Shown: positions 1-7,792, counted from the stretch's first letter. The stretch is 8,204 nt of DNA from an uncultured Clostridia bacterium (GCA_947581885.1 CANPWF010000072.1:1-8204), one strand, 5' to 3'. The notes: a model not told the origin generated them from the letters alone. Program-made: numbers and translations.

Positions 1-687
1 GCGTACGCCTTCTATGAGAACAATACCCTCACGGAGATCACCCTGCCCGAGCACATCAAGTCCATCGGGGTGGGCGCATTCTACAGGGCGAAGAAATTGA
101 CGAAGGTCGAAGTCGGCGCCGCCGCCGCTCCCACTTTGGAGAGCGTCGGCACGGTGAAGGGCGACGATTTCATCAACACCTATAACAACTTCCCGGGGGC
201 GTTGGGCACAGAGTTCACGTTTGAGTGGGAGGTGCCCAAGAACGCCACGGGCTACGACGGCTACATCTGGGTCGGGTATCTCGGCGGCGTCTATGACGAG
301 ACGTCCAACCGGGACGGGCAGATCAAGAAGACGGATGAAAACGCCATCAACGCGAGCGCGCTTGACTTCATCGACCGCGTGAATGCGCTCTCCTCGCTCT
401 CGGGCGAAGAGCGCGCCGCAGAGATCAACCTTCTCGGCCGCATCTACAACCTGCTCGATTCCACGCAACAGGCGTTCGTGCGGGGCGATTACGACGGCAC
501 GGACTACTATCAGAAACTGCAAACCGCTTCCGCGGTCTCCTATGTGGAGACGGCGCCCCTTTCGGCGGCGCCCGGCGAGGAGGCGCAGGACGGCTATCTT
601 TGGATAGCGTTTGCCGCGCTCGCCGTTGCGGCGTGCGGCATGGCGGCAGTCATCTTCCGTCTCGGGACGGACAAGAGGAGGAAATAA
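1..687 (+). CDS. BspA-like LRR surface protein, C-terminal part (5'-truncated), C-terminal TM anchor
   Basis: Partial gene whose frame is open from base 1, so the true start lies upstream of the window; internal GTG or ATG codons are not credible starts. The first ~40 visible residues are the end of a BspA-type leucine-rich repeat array (LRR_5 pattern: AYAFYENNTLTEITLP, then HIKSIGVGAFYRAKKLTKV). Residues ~45-110 are a Gly/Tyr-rich segment I do not recognise. Residues ~117-177 look alpha-helical (LDFIDRVNALSSLSGEERAA and onward). Residues ~198-219 are a hydrophobic membrane segment followed by a KRRK tail. The TM-plus-basic-tail end resembles a cell-wall sorting signal, but no LPXTG-like motif precedes it, so I infer plain C-terminal membrane anchoring with the repeats outside the cell. 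BspA-like LRRs are known in adhesins and other surface proteins; the ligand here is unknown. The stop is followed three bases later by the next gene, suggesting co-transcription. Confidence 0.85.
   Translation, partial: AYAFYENNTLTEITLPEHIKSIGVGAFYRAKKLTKVEVGAAAAPTLESVGTVKGDDFINTYNNFPGALGTEFTFEWEVPKNATGYDGYIWVGYLGGVYDETSNRDGQIKKTDENAINASALDFIDRVNALSSLSGEERAAEINLLGRIYNLLDSTQQAFVRGDYDGTDYYQKLQTASAVSYVETAPLSAAPGEEAQDGYLWIAFAALAVAACGMAAVIFRLGTDKRRK
675..681 (+). promoter_or_regulatory. Ribosome binding site inside the end of the upstream gene
   Basis: GAGGAGG lies 9 bases before the ATG at 691 and inside the last codons of the preceding gene. With only three bases between stop and start, translation of the two genes is probably coupled. 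Confidence 0.8.
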
Positions 688-690
688 GCC

Positions 691-3600
691 ATGAAAAAAT
701 CCGTGAAACTTCTCTTTATTCCTCTCTCGATCCTCATTGCGGCGGCGATCGCCATCGGCATTGTGCTTGCGGTCATAGGCAGCAAAGAACAGTACACCGT
801 CACGTTTGAAACATACGGCGGTACGCCCATCGAGTCCTACACCCTGAAAGAGGGGGACGAGATCGTGCGCCCCGCCGATCCCCAAAAGGCGCTGTTCACC
901 TTCGCGGGGTGGCATGCGGACGAGGCATATACGCAGGAATTCGACTTTACGCAGAAGATGCCCAAAAACGACGTCACGGTATATGCGCGCTGGATCGGCC
1001 AGCGCAGTTCCCGCATCGCATACGACAGCATGGGCGGCACCCCCGTACCGTCCTCGGTGGGCGCCGTGGGAAGCAGGCTTGCGATGCCCGAGGCCCCCAC
1101 AAAGGAGGGTTACACTTTCGCGGGTTGGTACACAACGCCCGCATGCAACGACAACGAATATTTCTCGTTCACCGCATACCCCGAAGAGAGCCTCACGCTG
1201 TATGCGCGCTGGGACAACGACCCCAACTACGCGTATATCACCTATCACGGCAACGACGGTGCGGTCATCGCGCGCATTCCCGTGAAGAAGGGCACGCAGA
1301 TCGCGGATCCCGATCTCTTCCCGGAGGAAGGCGACCTCGCCTATGCGGGCTGGTACACGAACGATTCGCTCAGCAGCTCCCCCTATGTGTTCGGTAGCGA
1401 TGCAACGGGCGATCTCGATCTCTACACGAGTTTTTATACCAAGGGGCTTGTATTTTCGGGGACCGCCGTTACGGGCTATACGGGAACGAGCGCCAACGTC
1501 ATCGTGCCCAACCGTTTCAATAAGACGCTCATCACGTCCATCGGCGAGGCGGCATTCCGGGATAACGATAACATCACGCAGATCGACCTGCCCCAAAACA
1601 TCATTTCGGTGGGCGCGCAGGCGTTCTACCGTTGCCGCCATCTCGTCACCGTCGATCTTACCCGCGTGACGTCGATCGGCTCGTATGCCTTCTTCGATTG
1701 CAGCCGCCTCACCTCGTACGGCGACATCACGAAAGTCACGTCCATTCCCGAAGGGCTCTTCCTCGGCTGCAGAAAACTTTCCGCGATCACGCTCTCCGAG
1801 AGCGTGACGTCGGTGGGCGCGCAGGCGTTTGCCGACTGCGAACGCATCAGGGAGATGACGATCCCCGCGGGCGTCAGGGTGATCAACGACGGGCTCTTTG
1901 ACGGTTGCGCCTCGCTTGAAAGCGTCACGATCGGCGGCAACCCCATGTCGTTCGGCACGAATGTCTTTTCGGGTTGCTCGGCGCTCTCGTCCGTGTCCAT
2001 TCCGAACGGCGGAAGTTACAGCGTGAGCGGCAGAGATATCTACCGCAACAACATCACCGGAGGCTCCGAACTCGTGTACCACATCAGCGGCGGCGAAACG
2101 GAGACGGAGTACACGCTGCCTGCGAATGTCACCGCCATCAAGGCGGGCGCGTTTGAGGGCAATACGTCGCTCAAATCGGTCACGGTCGGCGCAGATGTCA
2201 CCCTCGAACGCGGCGCCCTGAAAGGCATGCGCGCGCTGGAAACGCTCACCGCGCCTGCACTTGACAGGACAAACAACTACCTTGCCTATTACTTCGGGGC
2301 GGCCGCGCGCGAGACGGGTACCCGCCGCAGTGCGTACATTCCCGCAACGCTCCGCTCCGTCACCTTTGTCGGCTCCTTCACCACGGTCGGGAATTCGGCA
2401 TTCTGCGGTGCGGTGGGGCTCGAGGAGGTCTCGGGGCTGGACAGCGTCACCTCCATCGGGGAGTACGCATTTGCGTACACCGCGCTCAGATCGTTCACGG
2501 TCTCGCCGCAGCTCACCTCCATCGGGGAGTACGCCTTCACGGGTTGCCCTCAATTTGAGGAGTACAAGGCGGCGGGCGGCGCCTCCTCGGCGTATTTCGT
2601 CTACGGCGGTTGCCTGTACGATGCGGCTGGCACAACGCTTCTCGCCGTTCCCTCCGCCAAGACTGCGGTAGAATTCCGTAGCGGCGTCACGACCATCGCG
2701 TCGGGCGCATTCACCGATAGCGCGGTGGAGGAAGTCGTCGTTCCCGACAGCGTTACGACCATTCAGCGCGGCGCGTTCAGCAACAGTTTTGCGCTCCGCC
2801 GTCTCAGCGTGCCGTTCATCGGCGGGGGCGACGCGGATCCGCAGGATGACGACAACTACATGGCGTACATCTTCGGCGCGAAGATCTCGTATGACCCGGA
2901 AAAGCTCGACGACGACGACGGGACGACATTCAAAAATGCCGGCATCCAAAACGGGGGCGGCGTGTCCACCACGCTCAACGAACTGACCATCCGCAAGAAG
3001 TACACCGCCATTCCCGACGGCGCGTTTGCGCTGTTTTCGGGACTTTTCGAGGTAAACTTCCCCGCAGACAACGGCCCCATCACGCAGTTCGGCGCGTACA
3101 GTTACTTCAATACCGATATCGAGGAGATCGACCTCTCGCACGTCACGGCCATCGGCGACTTTGCGTTCAGTCAGACTCCGCTCACCGAAGTAAAACTTCC
3201 CGCGACCCTCGCGGAGTTCGGTGTGGGCGCGTTTGCGACCATCTCCTCGCTCGAGAGCATCGAAATTGCCAGCGGCATCACATCGATCCCCGCACAGGCA
3301 TTCGCGGCATATGCCGCCTCGACCAATTCCGATGCGGCAGAAGCCATCGCCTACACCTCCTACGTCAACCGCGAGATCGTCATTCCCGCGTCCGTCGAGG
3401 CAATCGGCATACAGGCGTTTGAAGGCGTCGGCATGCTGTATGACGACGGCGCCAACGTCCCCAACGCCCGCTTTGCGGTCACGTTCCAAGGCGCGGCGGA
3501 CGGCACGAGCCAACTCACAAAAATCGGCGCCTTTGCGTTCTCCCATACGGGGATCCGCACGGTCGCCATTCCCGCCTCCGTCACCGAGGTGGGCGAAGAG

Positions 3601-3915
3601 GCGTTCAGCGGGTGCACGGGCCTCGAAACTGTCGAAATCGGCTCCGCCGATCATGTAAGCCAACTCACCACCTTGGGCGCGCTCGCGTTCAGCGGGTGCA
3701 CGTCGCTCGAAACGGTGACGCTCTATGCGTCCCAACTTGTCACGATGGAACTTGACGAGGGCGGCAACAATATCTTCTATGAGGCTTCCGAGGGCTATAC
3801 GGTCAAGATCGTGGCGTCGGCGGAGATCTTTGGGCAATTCACAGCGGATGCTAATTGGTCGAAACTCGGCAAAACAGCCGACGGCGACGACCATCTTCAA
3901 AACGTGACCGAATGA
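691..3915 (+). CDS. InlB-repeat and BspA-like LRR membrane-anchored surface protein
   Basis: Large (1074 aa) predicted extracellular repeat protein. Residues ~8-30 form a hydrophobic segment after MKKSVK; there is no lipobox and no clear cleavage site, so it is probably an uncleaved N-terminal membrane anchor. Residues 35-101, 108-174 and ~180-249 are three InlB B-type/Flg_new repeats with the FAGW and TLYARW signatures; the third is degenerate. Residues ~253-1012 hold about twenty LRR_5 units of the pattern 'IGxxAFxxCxxLxxVxIP', interrupted by inserts at ~521-555 and ~708-765. The tail ends with VKIVASAEIFGQF and NWSKLG, which resembles the usual closing cap of BspA-like arrays. No LPXTG motif or C-terminal TM is present. 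Proteins of this build are known or suspected adhesins or ligand-binding scaffolds; no enzymatic motif is visible. Start chosen from GAGGAGG upstream. It is followed after 28 bases by a lipoprotein that shares its InlB-like repeats. Family assignment is firm; the specific function is unknown. Confidence 0.92.
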   Translation: MKKSVKLLFIPLSILIAAAIAIGIVLAVIGSKEQYTVTFETYGGTPIESYTLKEGDEIVRPADPQKALFTFAGWHADEAYTQEFDFTQKMPKNDVTVYARWIGQRSSRIAYDSMGGTPVPSSVGAVGSRLAMPEAPTKEGYTFAGWYTTPACNDNEYFSFTAYPEESLTLYARWDNDPNYAYITYHGNDGAVIARIPVKKGTQIADPDLFPEEGDLAYAGWYTNDSLSSSPYVFGSDATGDLDLYTSFYTKGLVFSGTAVTGYTGTSANVIVPNRFNKTLITSIGEAAFRDNDNITQIDLPQNIISVGAQAFYRCRHLVTVDLTRVTSIGSYAFFDCSRLTSYGDITKVTSIPEGLFLGCRKLSAITLSESVTSVGAQAFADCERIREMTIPAGVRVINDGLFDGCASLESVTIGGNPMSFGTNVFSGCSALSSVSIPNGGSYSVSGRDIYRNNITGGSELVYHISGGETETEYTLPANVTAIKAGAFEGNTSLKSVTVGADVTLERGALKGMRALETLTAPALDRTNNYLAYYFGAAARETGTRRSAYIPATLRSVTFVGSFTTVGNSAFCGAVGLEEVSGLDSVTSIGEYAFAYTALRSFTVSPQLTSIGEYAFTGCPQFEEYKAAGGASSAYFVYGGCLYDAAGTTLLAVPSAKTAVEFRSGVTTIASGAFTDSAVEEVVVPDSVTTIQRGAFSNSFALRRLSVPFIGGGDADPQDDDNYMAYIFGAKISYDPEKLDDDDGTTFKNAGIQNGGGVSTTLNELTIRKKYTAIPDGAFALFSGLFEVNFPADNGPITQFGAYSYFNTDIEEIDLSHVTAIGDFAFSQTPLTEVKLPATLAEFGVGAFATISSLESIEIASGITSIPAQAFAAYAASTNSDAAEAIAYTSYVNREIVIPASVEAIGIQAFEGVGMLYDDGANVPNARFAVTFQGAADGTSQLTKIGAFAFSHTGIRTVAIPASVTEVGEEAFSGCTGLETVEIGSADHVSQLTTLGALAFSGCTSLETVTLYASQLVTMELDEGGNNIFYEASEGYTVKIVASAEIFGQFTADANWSKLGKTADGDDHLQNVTE
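793..1437 (+). repeat. Three InlB B-type (Flg_new) protein repeats
   Basis: The encoded repeats cover about 793-993, 1012-1212 and 1228-1437. The first two end in YARW and contain FAGW; repeat 2 has the typical KEGYTFAGWY core. Repeat 3 keeps YAGWY but ends DLDLYTSFYT, losing the final Trp. In known InlB and related proteins this beta-grasp-like repeat is a spacer or interaction module on the cell surface. Confidence 0.85.
1447..3726 (+). repeat. BspA-like leucine-rich repeat array (LRR_5)
   Basis: About twenty units of roughly 22-28 residues, each recognisable by a hydrophobic-Gly-x-x-AF core (GAQAF, EYAF, SGAF, IQAF, GAFAF and others), often followed by xxC/xxT-xLxxV and an IPA/LPA/VP turn. 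The period varies and two non-LRR inserts interrupt the array. Several units are still near-identical at DNA level: 22 bases at 2447-2468 and 2513-2534; 20 at 1606-1625 and 1810-1829; 18 at 3601-3618 and 3685-3702. This indicates recent duplication or gene conversion. Confidence 0.88.
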
Positions 3916-3931
3916 CATTGGGAAGCAGAGG

Positions 3932-3938
3932 AAGGAGG
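3932..3938 (+). promoter_or_regulatory. Strong ribosome binding site that decides a TTG start
   Basis: AAGGAGG ends five bases before TTG at 3944. No in-frame ATG or GTG precedes the lipoprotein signal sequence, and starting later would destroy it, so TTG is the best start. Confidence 0.82.
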
Positions 3939-3943
3939 AAACA

Positions 3944-5152
3944 TTGAAACACAAACGTTTGACGGTCTTATTCTGTTTGGCATGTCTCTGTCTCATAGCG
4001 GGAATTCTGACCGCGTGCAGGCAGTCCGTGCTCACAAAGGAAAAGATCTATGAGAACGGCTACAACTGCGAAGTCATCTTCGATCTCGTGGGCGGCAAGT
4101 CGGGAAAGGACGACCGCGCGCGCGAAGAACTGCACCAGTATGTCCAAAGCGGTTCTCCCATCATCAAGCCGGGCACGGATAAGAACGGTTACAGCGGCGA
4201 GACCCCCGTCAAGGAGGGCTACACCTTCGGCGGCTACTATCAGGGCACCAAGGAAGGTGAAACCGTCACCTACGATATGACGAAGAAGTGGGATTTTTCC
4301 AAGGACAGAGTTACGGGAGATCTCACCCTCTATGCCTATTGGCGGGAGAACTATTCCATCTCCGTCCACTACGGCGAGAATTACGAAGAGACGGCCACCA
4401 TCGCGGTGGAGCAGGATGAGGACGGCGTTGCCCAACAAGTTTCGCCCACCATTTCGGGCCACACGGTCATCGCGTACTTCGAGGACAGGGCGACGGCCGA
4501 GAGCGCGCTCACCGATCTCACCGCGGGGGAGGGGCATGTGGATGAACAGCGGCTCATCTTCCCCATGACGCCCACCGTGTTCTCGGAGGAGAATAAGGTG
4601 TGGGATCTCTACGCCAACGCCCTCGAAGGCAGTTTTACCGTCGTCCGCACCAAGGCGCAGTTCCAATTCTACGACGGCTCGAACATCTATCTCATGACGG
4701 ATATCGACTACGAGCAGAACAACGAAAAGACGCAGATCTCTTTCCCCAACAACTACATGGGGAAATTCTACGGGAACGGGCACACGATCTCCAACTTCAA
4801 GGTCACGCGTTCGACCACGGCGCGCAACGATGCCTACCTCGGCCTCTTCAACCGCCTTATGGCGTCGGCGCATTTGGAGAACATCACGTTTGATCATTTT
4901 GAACTCGACGTCACCACTACGGCGATCAGCGCGCGCTACAACAACTACGTCGGCGCCCTTGCGGGGCGTGCCGAAGCGGGCGCAACATTGCAAAACGTCA
5001 CCCTCTGCGGCACGATGACCTACAGTTTTGCCAAGCAGGACGATAAAACGGAACTCGTATATAATAATACCATCGCCGATAAGGCACAGGGCTTTGCCGA
5101 TACGGGCTATGACTGCACAGGGGTCACGATCCACGAAAAGTCCGCTTCGTAA
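3944..5152 (+). CDS. Surface lipoprotein with InlB-like repeats and GLUG-like region
   Basis: A 402-residue predicted lipoprotein starting at TTG with AAGGAGG five bases upstream. The signal peptide has KHKR, a hydrophobic core and the lipobox LTAC with Cys25 as lipidation site. Residues ~41-133 form an InlB-type repeat with an enlarged first half (KEGYTFGGYY, then DLTLYAYW). Residues ~137-226 look like a second, diverged repeat ending in VWDLYANAL. Residues ~230-358 begin with IYLMTDIDY and FYGNGHTISNFKV and carry LGLFN, LENITFDHFEL, YVGALAGRAEAGATLQNVTL. This is the pattern of GLUG motifs and parallel beta-helix proteins, where each short turn is a 'vGglvG...gatI.nvtv' unit. GLUG motifs occur in surface proteins including IgA-protease relatives, but no protease or lyase active site is visible here. 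I infer a binding or scaffold protein on the outer face of the membrane. It lies 28 bases after a protein with the same InlB-like repeats and 60 bases before a solute-binding lipoprotein. Confidence 0.88.
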   Translation: MKHKRLTVLFCLACLCLIAGILTACRQSVLTKEKIYENGYNCEVIFDLVGGKSGKDDRAREELHQYVQSGSPIIKPGTDKNGYSGETPVKEGYTFGGYYQGTKEGETVTYDMTKKWDFSKDRVTGDLTLYAYWRENYSISVHYGENYEETATIAVEQDEDGVAQQVSPTISGHTVIAYFEDRATAESALTDLTAGEGHVDEQRLIFPMTPTVFSEENKVWDLYANALEGSFTVVRTKAQFQFYDGSNIYLMTDIDYEQNNEKTQISFPNNYMGKFYGNGHTISNFKVTRSTTARNDAYLGLFNRLMASAHLENITFDHFELDVTTTAISARYNNYVGALAGRAEAGATLQNVTLCGTMTYSFAKQDDKTELVYNNTIADKAQGFADTGYDCTGVTIHEKSAS

Positions 5153-5158
5153 AGCGGA
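5141..5158 (+). other. Small stem-loop over the stop codon of the GLUG-like lipoprotein gene
   Basis: TCCGCTT (5141-5147) pairs perfectly with AAGCGGA (5152-5158) around the loop CGTA; the TAA stop at 5150-5152 lies in the loop and the start of the right arm. An A-rich stretch follows, not a T-run, so it is not a standard intrinsic terminator on this strand. It may be an mRNA end-stabilising or pausing element, or chance. Confidence 0.4.
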
Positions 5159-5202
5159 GCGAAAAAATAAAAACCAACAAAAATCGAAAAGGGTACCATT
5201 AC

Positions 5203-5208
5203 AGGAGG
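5203..5208 (+). promoter_or_regulatory. Consensus ribosome binding site of the solute-binding protein gene
   Basis: AGGAGG lies four bases before the ATG at 5213. The leader between 5159 and 5202 is strongly A-rich, probably unstructured, which would favour efficient translation of the receptor. Confidence 0.8.
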
Positions 5209-5212
5209 ATTT

Positions 5213-7771
5213 ATGAAAAGGAAAAAGGCATTGCGTATCGTAGCGACAACGATGGGGCTCACCATGGCGGTGGGGCTTGCATGCGGTTGCCTCGCAGGTT
5301 GCGGAGGCGGCGCGGACGCACTCATTCTCGGCACGGACCTTCCCGACGGCGTGTTCAACCCGTTCTTCTACACTTCGGGCACCGACGGCGACATTGTGGG
5401 GCAGACGATGATCGGCATGATCTCCACCGATAAGGATGGGAAGATCGTCGCGGGTCCCGATGAACCCTGCGTTGCGTACGATTACAGCGTCGTCACGACG
5501 GGCGACAGCCAGCATAGCAACGAGGTGGAGGGCATTGATTCGACCTACTACACCGATTACTATTTCGCCATCAAGGATAACATCGTATTCTCGGACGGCA
5601 CGCCGCTCACAAAGAACGATGTGCTCTTCAACATCTACATGTATCTCGATCCCGCCTACACGGGTTCGGCGACCATGTACTCCGTGGATATCCAGGGCTT
5701 GCAGGCGTACAGAACGCAGACGAACAAGTACAGCGAGCAGAGCCAGTTTGAAAGCAGACTCGAACAGGAAGTCGCAGCCCGCGTCGACGCCCTGCGGAAC
5801 TGGGCGAACGACAAGATCGAGGGCAACTACGCCGGTTTGGGCGACCAGGAGAAGGCGGATATTGCAAAGGTCGAAGAGCTCTTCAAGGAAGAGATCAGCA
5901 CCGACTGGAACACCGCCATGTCCTCCGACCTCAAAGACTACGAGAAGTATGTCGATAAGGACGGCAACAAACTCATCACCGACTATTGGCAGATCTTCAT
6001 GTACAGCTACGGCTTGCTCAAGTTGACGACGGAAAAAGAGACAGACCCGCAGACGGGAGAGATCACAAAGAAATGGTACACGCCCGAATACGATTACGAT
6101 AAAGATACCGCAACGGACAAGGATACCCTCACGTCGTTCGTGTTCAGTTATATGCTCGGCGGCAAAGAACAGGCTTCAAGTGCCTATAAGGGTCACCTGT
6201 ACGATGTCATCACTTACTATGCGACGGCGAACACCTTCCACCAGTATCTCCGCGGCGAGGCGATCAAGACGCTCATCGGCGACGCTTTGAAGGTGCGCAC
6301 GATCTCCGGCATCACCATGGAGAGCATGAGCGCGCTTCCCACGGCGGACGGCGGGAGCAGGGATCTCGGCAAGACGTACGATGTTCTCCACATCCGCATC
6401 AACGGTGAGGACCCCAAGGCCATCCAGAACTTCGGCTTCACGGTCGCGCCCCTTCACTACTATTCCTCGCACGCGAACGAGTTCAGCCTCGAAAAAGATC
6501 ATGAGTACTTCGGCGTGGAATTCGGCGACAGCGACTTCATGGATAGCGTCCGCTACATTCAGGTGCCTCTCGGCGCGGGTCCCTACCGCGCTTCCACGGC
6601 GGACGGCAATCCTCCCGCCGATCTCAATGCGTTGAAGAACAGCAAGAGCGACTTTTTCAGCGACAACATCGTGTATTTGGAGAGCAACGAGAACTTCATG
6701 CTCGGCGCGCCCAAGATCAAGAAACTCTGCTACAAGGTCATCAACACCTCCGTTCTCTATGAGAGCGTCAAGACGGGCGAGATCAACTTTGCGTCTCCCT
6801 CCGCCACCAACGAGATGATCGAAAATCTCTCCGGGGCGGACAGCGCGGACCTCGACTACACCTCCACCGACAACCTCGGCTACGGCTACATCGGCATCAA
6901 CGCAAGTTACGTGCAGGATCTCAACATCCGCAAGGCCATCATGTCCGCCATGAACACCAGTCTCTGCATCGACTACTACGGCAGCGACGACCTCGCCTCC
7001 GCGATCTATCGTCCCATGTCCACGGTGCTCAAAGATTATTATCCCACCAATGCGACGTCTTACTATCCATACGATGAAACGGGCGAAACCTCCAAGACGT
7101 ATGCGCAACGGGCAGGATATACGCCGGATACCGACGGCTTCCTCAAAAATTCAAACGGCGACCGCCTCAAATTCACGTTCACCATCGCGGGCGACAGCGA
7201 AGATCACCCCGCCTATGCTACCATGGTCAAAGCGGCGGAAATTCTGAACGATGTCGGCTTTGACGTCACGGTCACGCGCGATTCCACGGCTCTTTCCAAA
7301 CTTGCCGCAGGGCGGCTCGAAGTGTGGGCGGCTGCGTGGAGTTCCTCCTCCGACCCCGATATGTATCAGGTCTACCACAAGGATTCGTCGGCGACGAGTA
7401 TCCTTGCATGGGGCTTCCCGTGGATCGAGAGCGCCAACGATGAGGCGAACAGCACGGTAAGGGATCAAAAGGCGATCCTCGACGAGCTGGCCGACCGCAT
7501 CATGGACGGCCGCGAGACGACGGACGTCGCCGAGCGCAAGAATGCGTACTCCGTCTCTACGGGCGACAAACTCTCGGAGGGCGGTTCCTTGCAGAACCTC
7601 TGCGCGCTCGATCTCGTCATGGAGCTCGCCGTCGAACTTCCCACCTATCAGAGAAAGGCGCTCTACGTCTACCCGAGAGGGCTCTTTGACGACGCGACCC
7701 TCGCGCTGTTTGCGGAGTCCACGGCGTTCCAGTCCCCGCTCAACCGCATTTGGGAAGTCAACTTCGCCTGA
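5213..7771 (+). CDS. Oversized oligopeptide-type ABC transporter substrate-binding lipoprotein (SBP_bac_5 family)
   Basis: Predicted extracytoplasmic receptor of a peptide/nickel-type ABC importer, lipid-anchored at Cys30 (lipobox LAGC after KRKK and a hydrophobic core). Family hallmarks in order: LILGTDLPDGVFNPFF (37-52) at the mature N-terminus; YYFAIKDNIVFSDGTPLTKNDVLFN (116-140), the typical 'F.ikd.v.FsDGtplt.~DV.f' block; PLGAGPYRA (452-460); ENFMLGAPKIKKL (493-505); LGYGYIGIN then NIRKAIMSAMN (555-581); and WAAAWSSSSDPDMYQ (705-719), the usual DP motif. At 852 residues it is well beyond the usual ~500-600. The excess is mainly ~220 residues at about 165-385, a charged, largely helical segment between the DVLFN helix and the strand leading to the LHYY segment; the C-terminal lobe also has extra length. 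Family members bind peptides, oligosaccharides or metal complexes; the ligand cannot be read here. It is followed after 69 bases by a matching permease. A 60-base gap separates it from the upstream surface lipoprotein. Confidence 0.93.
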   Translation: MKRKKALRIVATTMGLTMAVGLACGCLAGCGGGADALILGTDLPDGVFNPFFYTSGTDGDIVGQTMIGMISTDKDGKIVAGPDEPCVAYDYSVVTTGDSQHSNEVEGIDSTYYTDYYFAIKDNIVFSDGTPLTKNDVLFNIYMYLDPAYTGSATMYSVDIQGLQAYRTQTNKYSEQSQFESRLEQEVAARVDALRNWANDKIEGNYAGLGDQEKADIAKVEELFKEEISTDWNTAMSSDLKDYEKYVDKDGNKLITDYWQIFMYSYGLLKLTTEKETDPQTGEITKKWYTPEYDYDKDTATDKDTLTSFVFSYMLGGKEQASSAYKGHLYDVITYYATANTFHQYLRGEAIKTLIGDALKVRTISGITMESMSALPTADGGSRDLGKTYDVLHIRINGEDPKAIQNFGFTVAPLHYYSSHANEFSLEKDHEYFGVEFGDSDFMDSVRYIQVPLGAGPYRASTADGNPPADLNALKNSKSDFFSDNIVYLESNENFMLGAPKIKKLCYKVINTSVLYESVKTGEINFASPSATNEMIENLSGADSADLDYTSTDNLGYGYIGINASYVQDLNIRKAIMSAMNTSLCIDYYGSDDLASAIYRPMSTVLKDYYPTNATSYYPYDETGETSKTYAQRAGYTPDTDGFLKNSNGDRLKFTFTIAGDSEDHPAYATMVKAAEILNDVGFDVTVTRDSTALSKLAAGRLEVWAAAWSSSSDPDMYQVYHKDSSATSILAWGFPWIESANDEANSTVRDQKAILDELADRIMDGRETTDVAERKNAYSVSTGDKLSEGGSLQNLCALDLVMELAVELPTYQRKALYVYPRGLFDDATLALFAESTAFQSPLNRIWEVNFA

Positions 7772-7792
7772 TCAATTTCACAGTACTTCGGC

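Noticed and set aside
621..684. LPXTG-type cell-wall sorting signal at the end of the first gene
   Set aside because: TM helix and basic tail are present, but the preceding stretch (PLSAAPGEEAQDG) has no LPXTG-like motif.
70..687. GTG at 70 as the real start of the first gene
   Set aside because: The frame is open back to base 1 and the residues before it are a good LRR_5 unit, so the gene continues upstream of the window.
1606..3702. Repeated DNA as a CRISPR or transposon remnant
   Set aside because: The repeats are in-frame, variable in spacing and fully explained by the encoded LRR units.
5060..5065. Perfect TATAAT near the end of the GLUG-like lipoprotein gene, as a promoter for the receptor
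   Set aside because: The hexamer at about the right 17-base spacing (AGGACG) does not resemble TTGACA; the nearest good match, TTGCCA at 5028-5033, is 26 bases away. There is no extended -10 TG. The bases simply encode Tyr-Asn-Asn.
3968..5515. 515-codon open frame on the minus strand
   Set aside because: It lies opposite two well-supported genes and across their gap. Its translation is rich in Arg, Val, Asp and His without any domain or signal, as expected for a mirror frame of GC-biased coding DNA.
6176..7108. 310-codon open frame on the minus strand
   Set aside because: Entirely opposite the substrate-binding protein gene, with low-complexity Val/Arg/Asp/Glu composition and no recognisable family; a shadow of codon bias.
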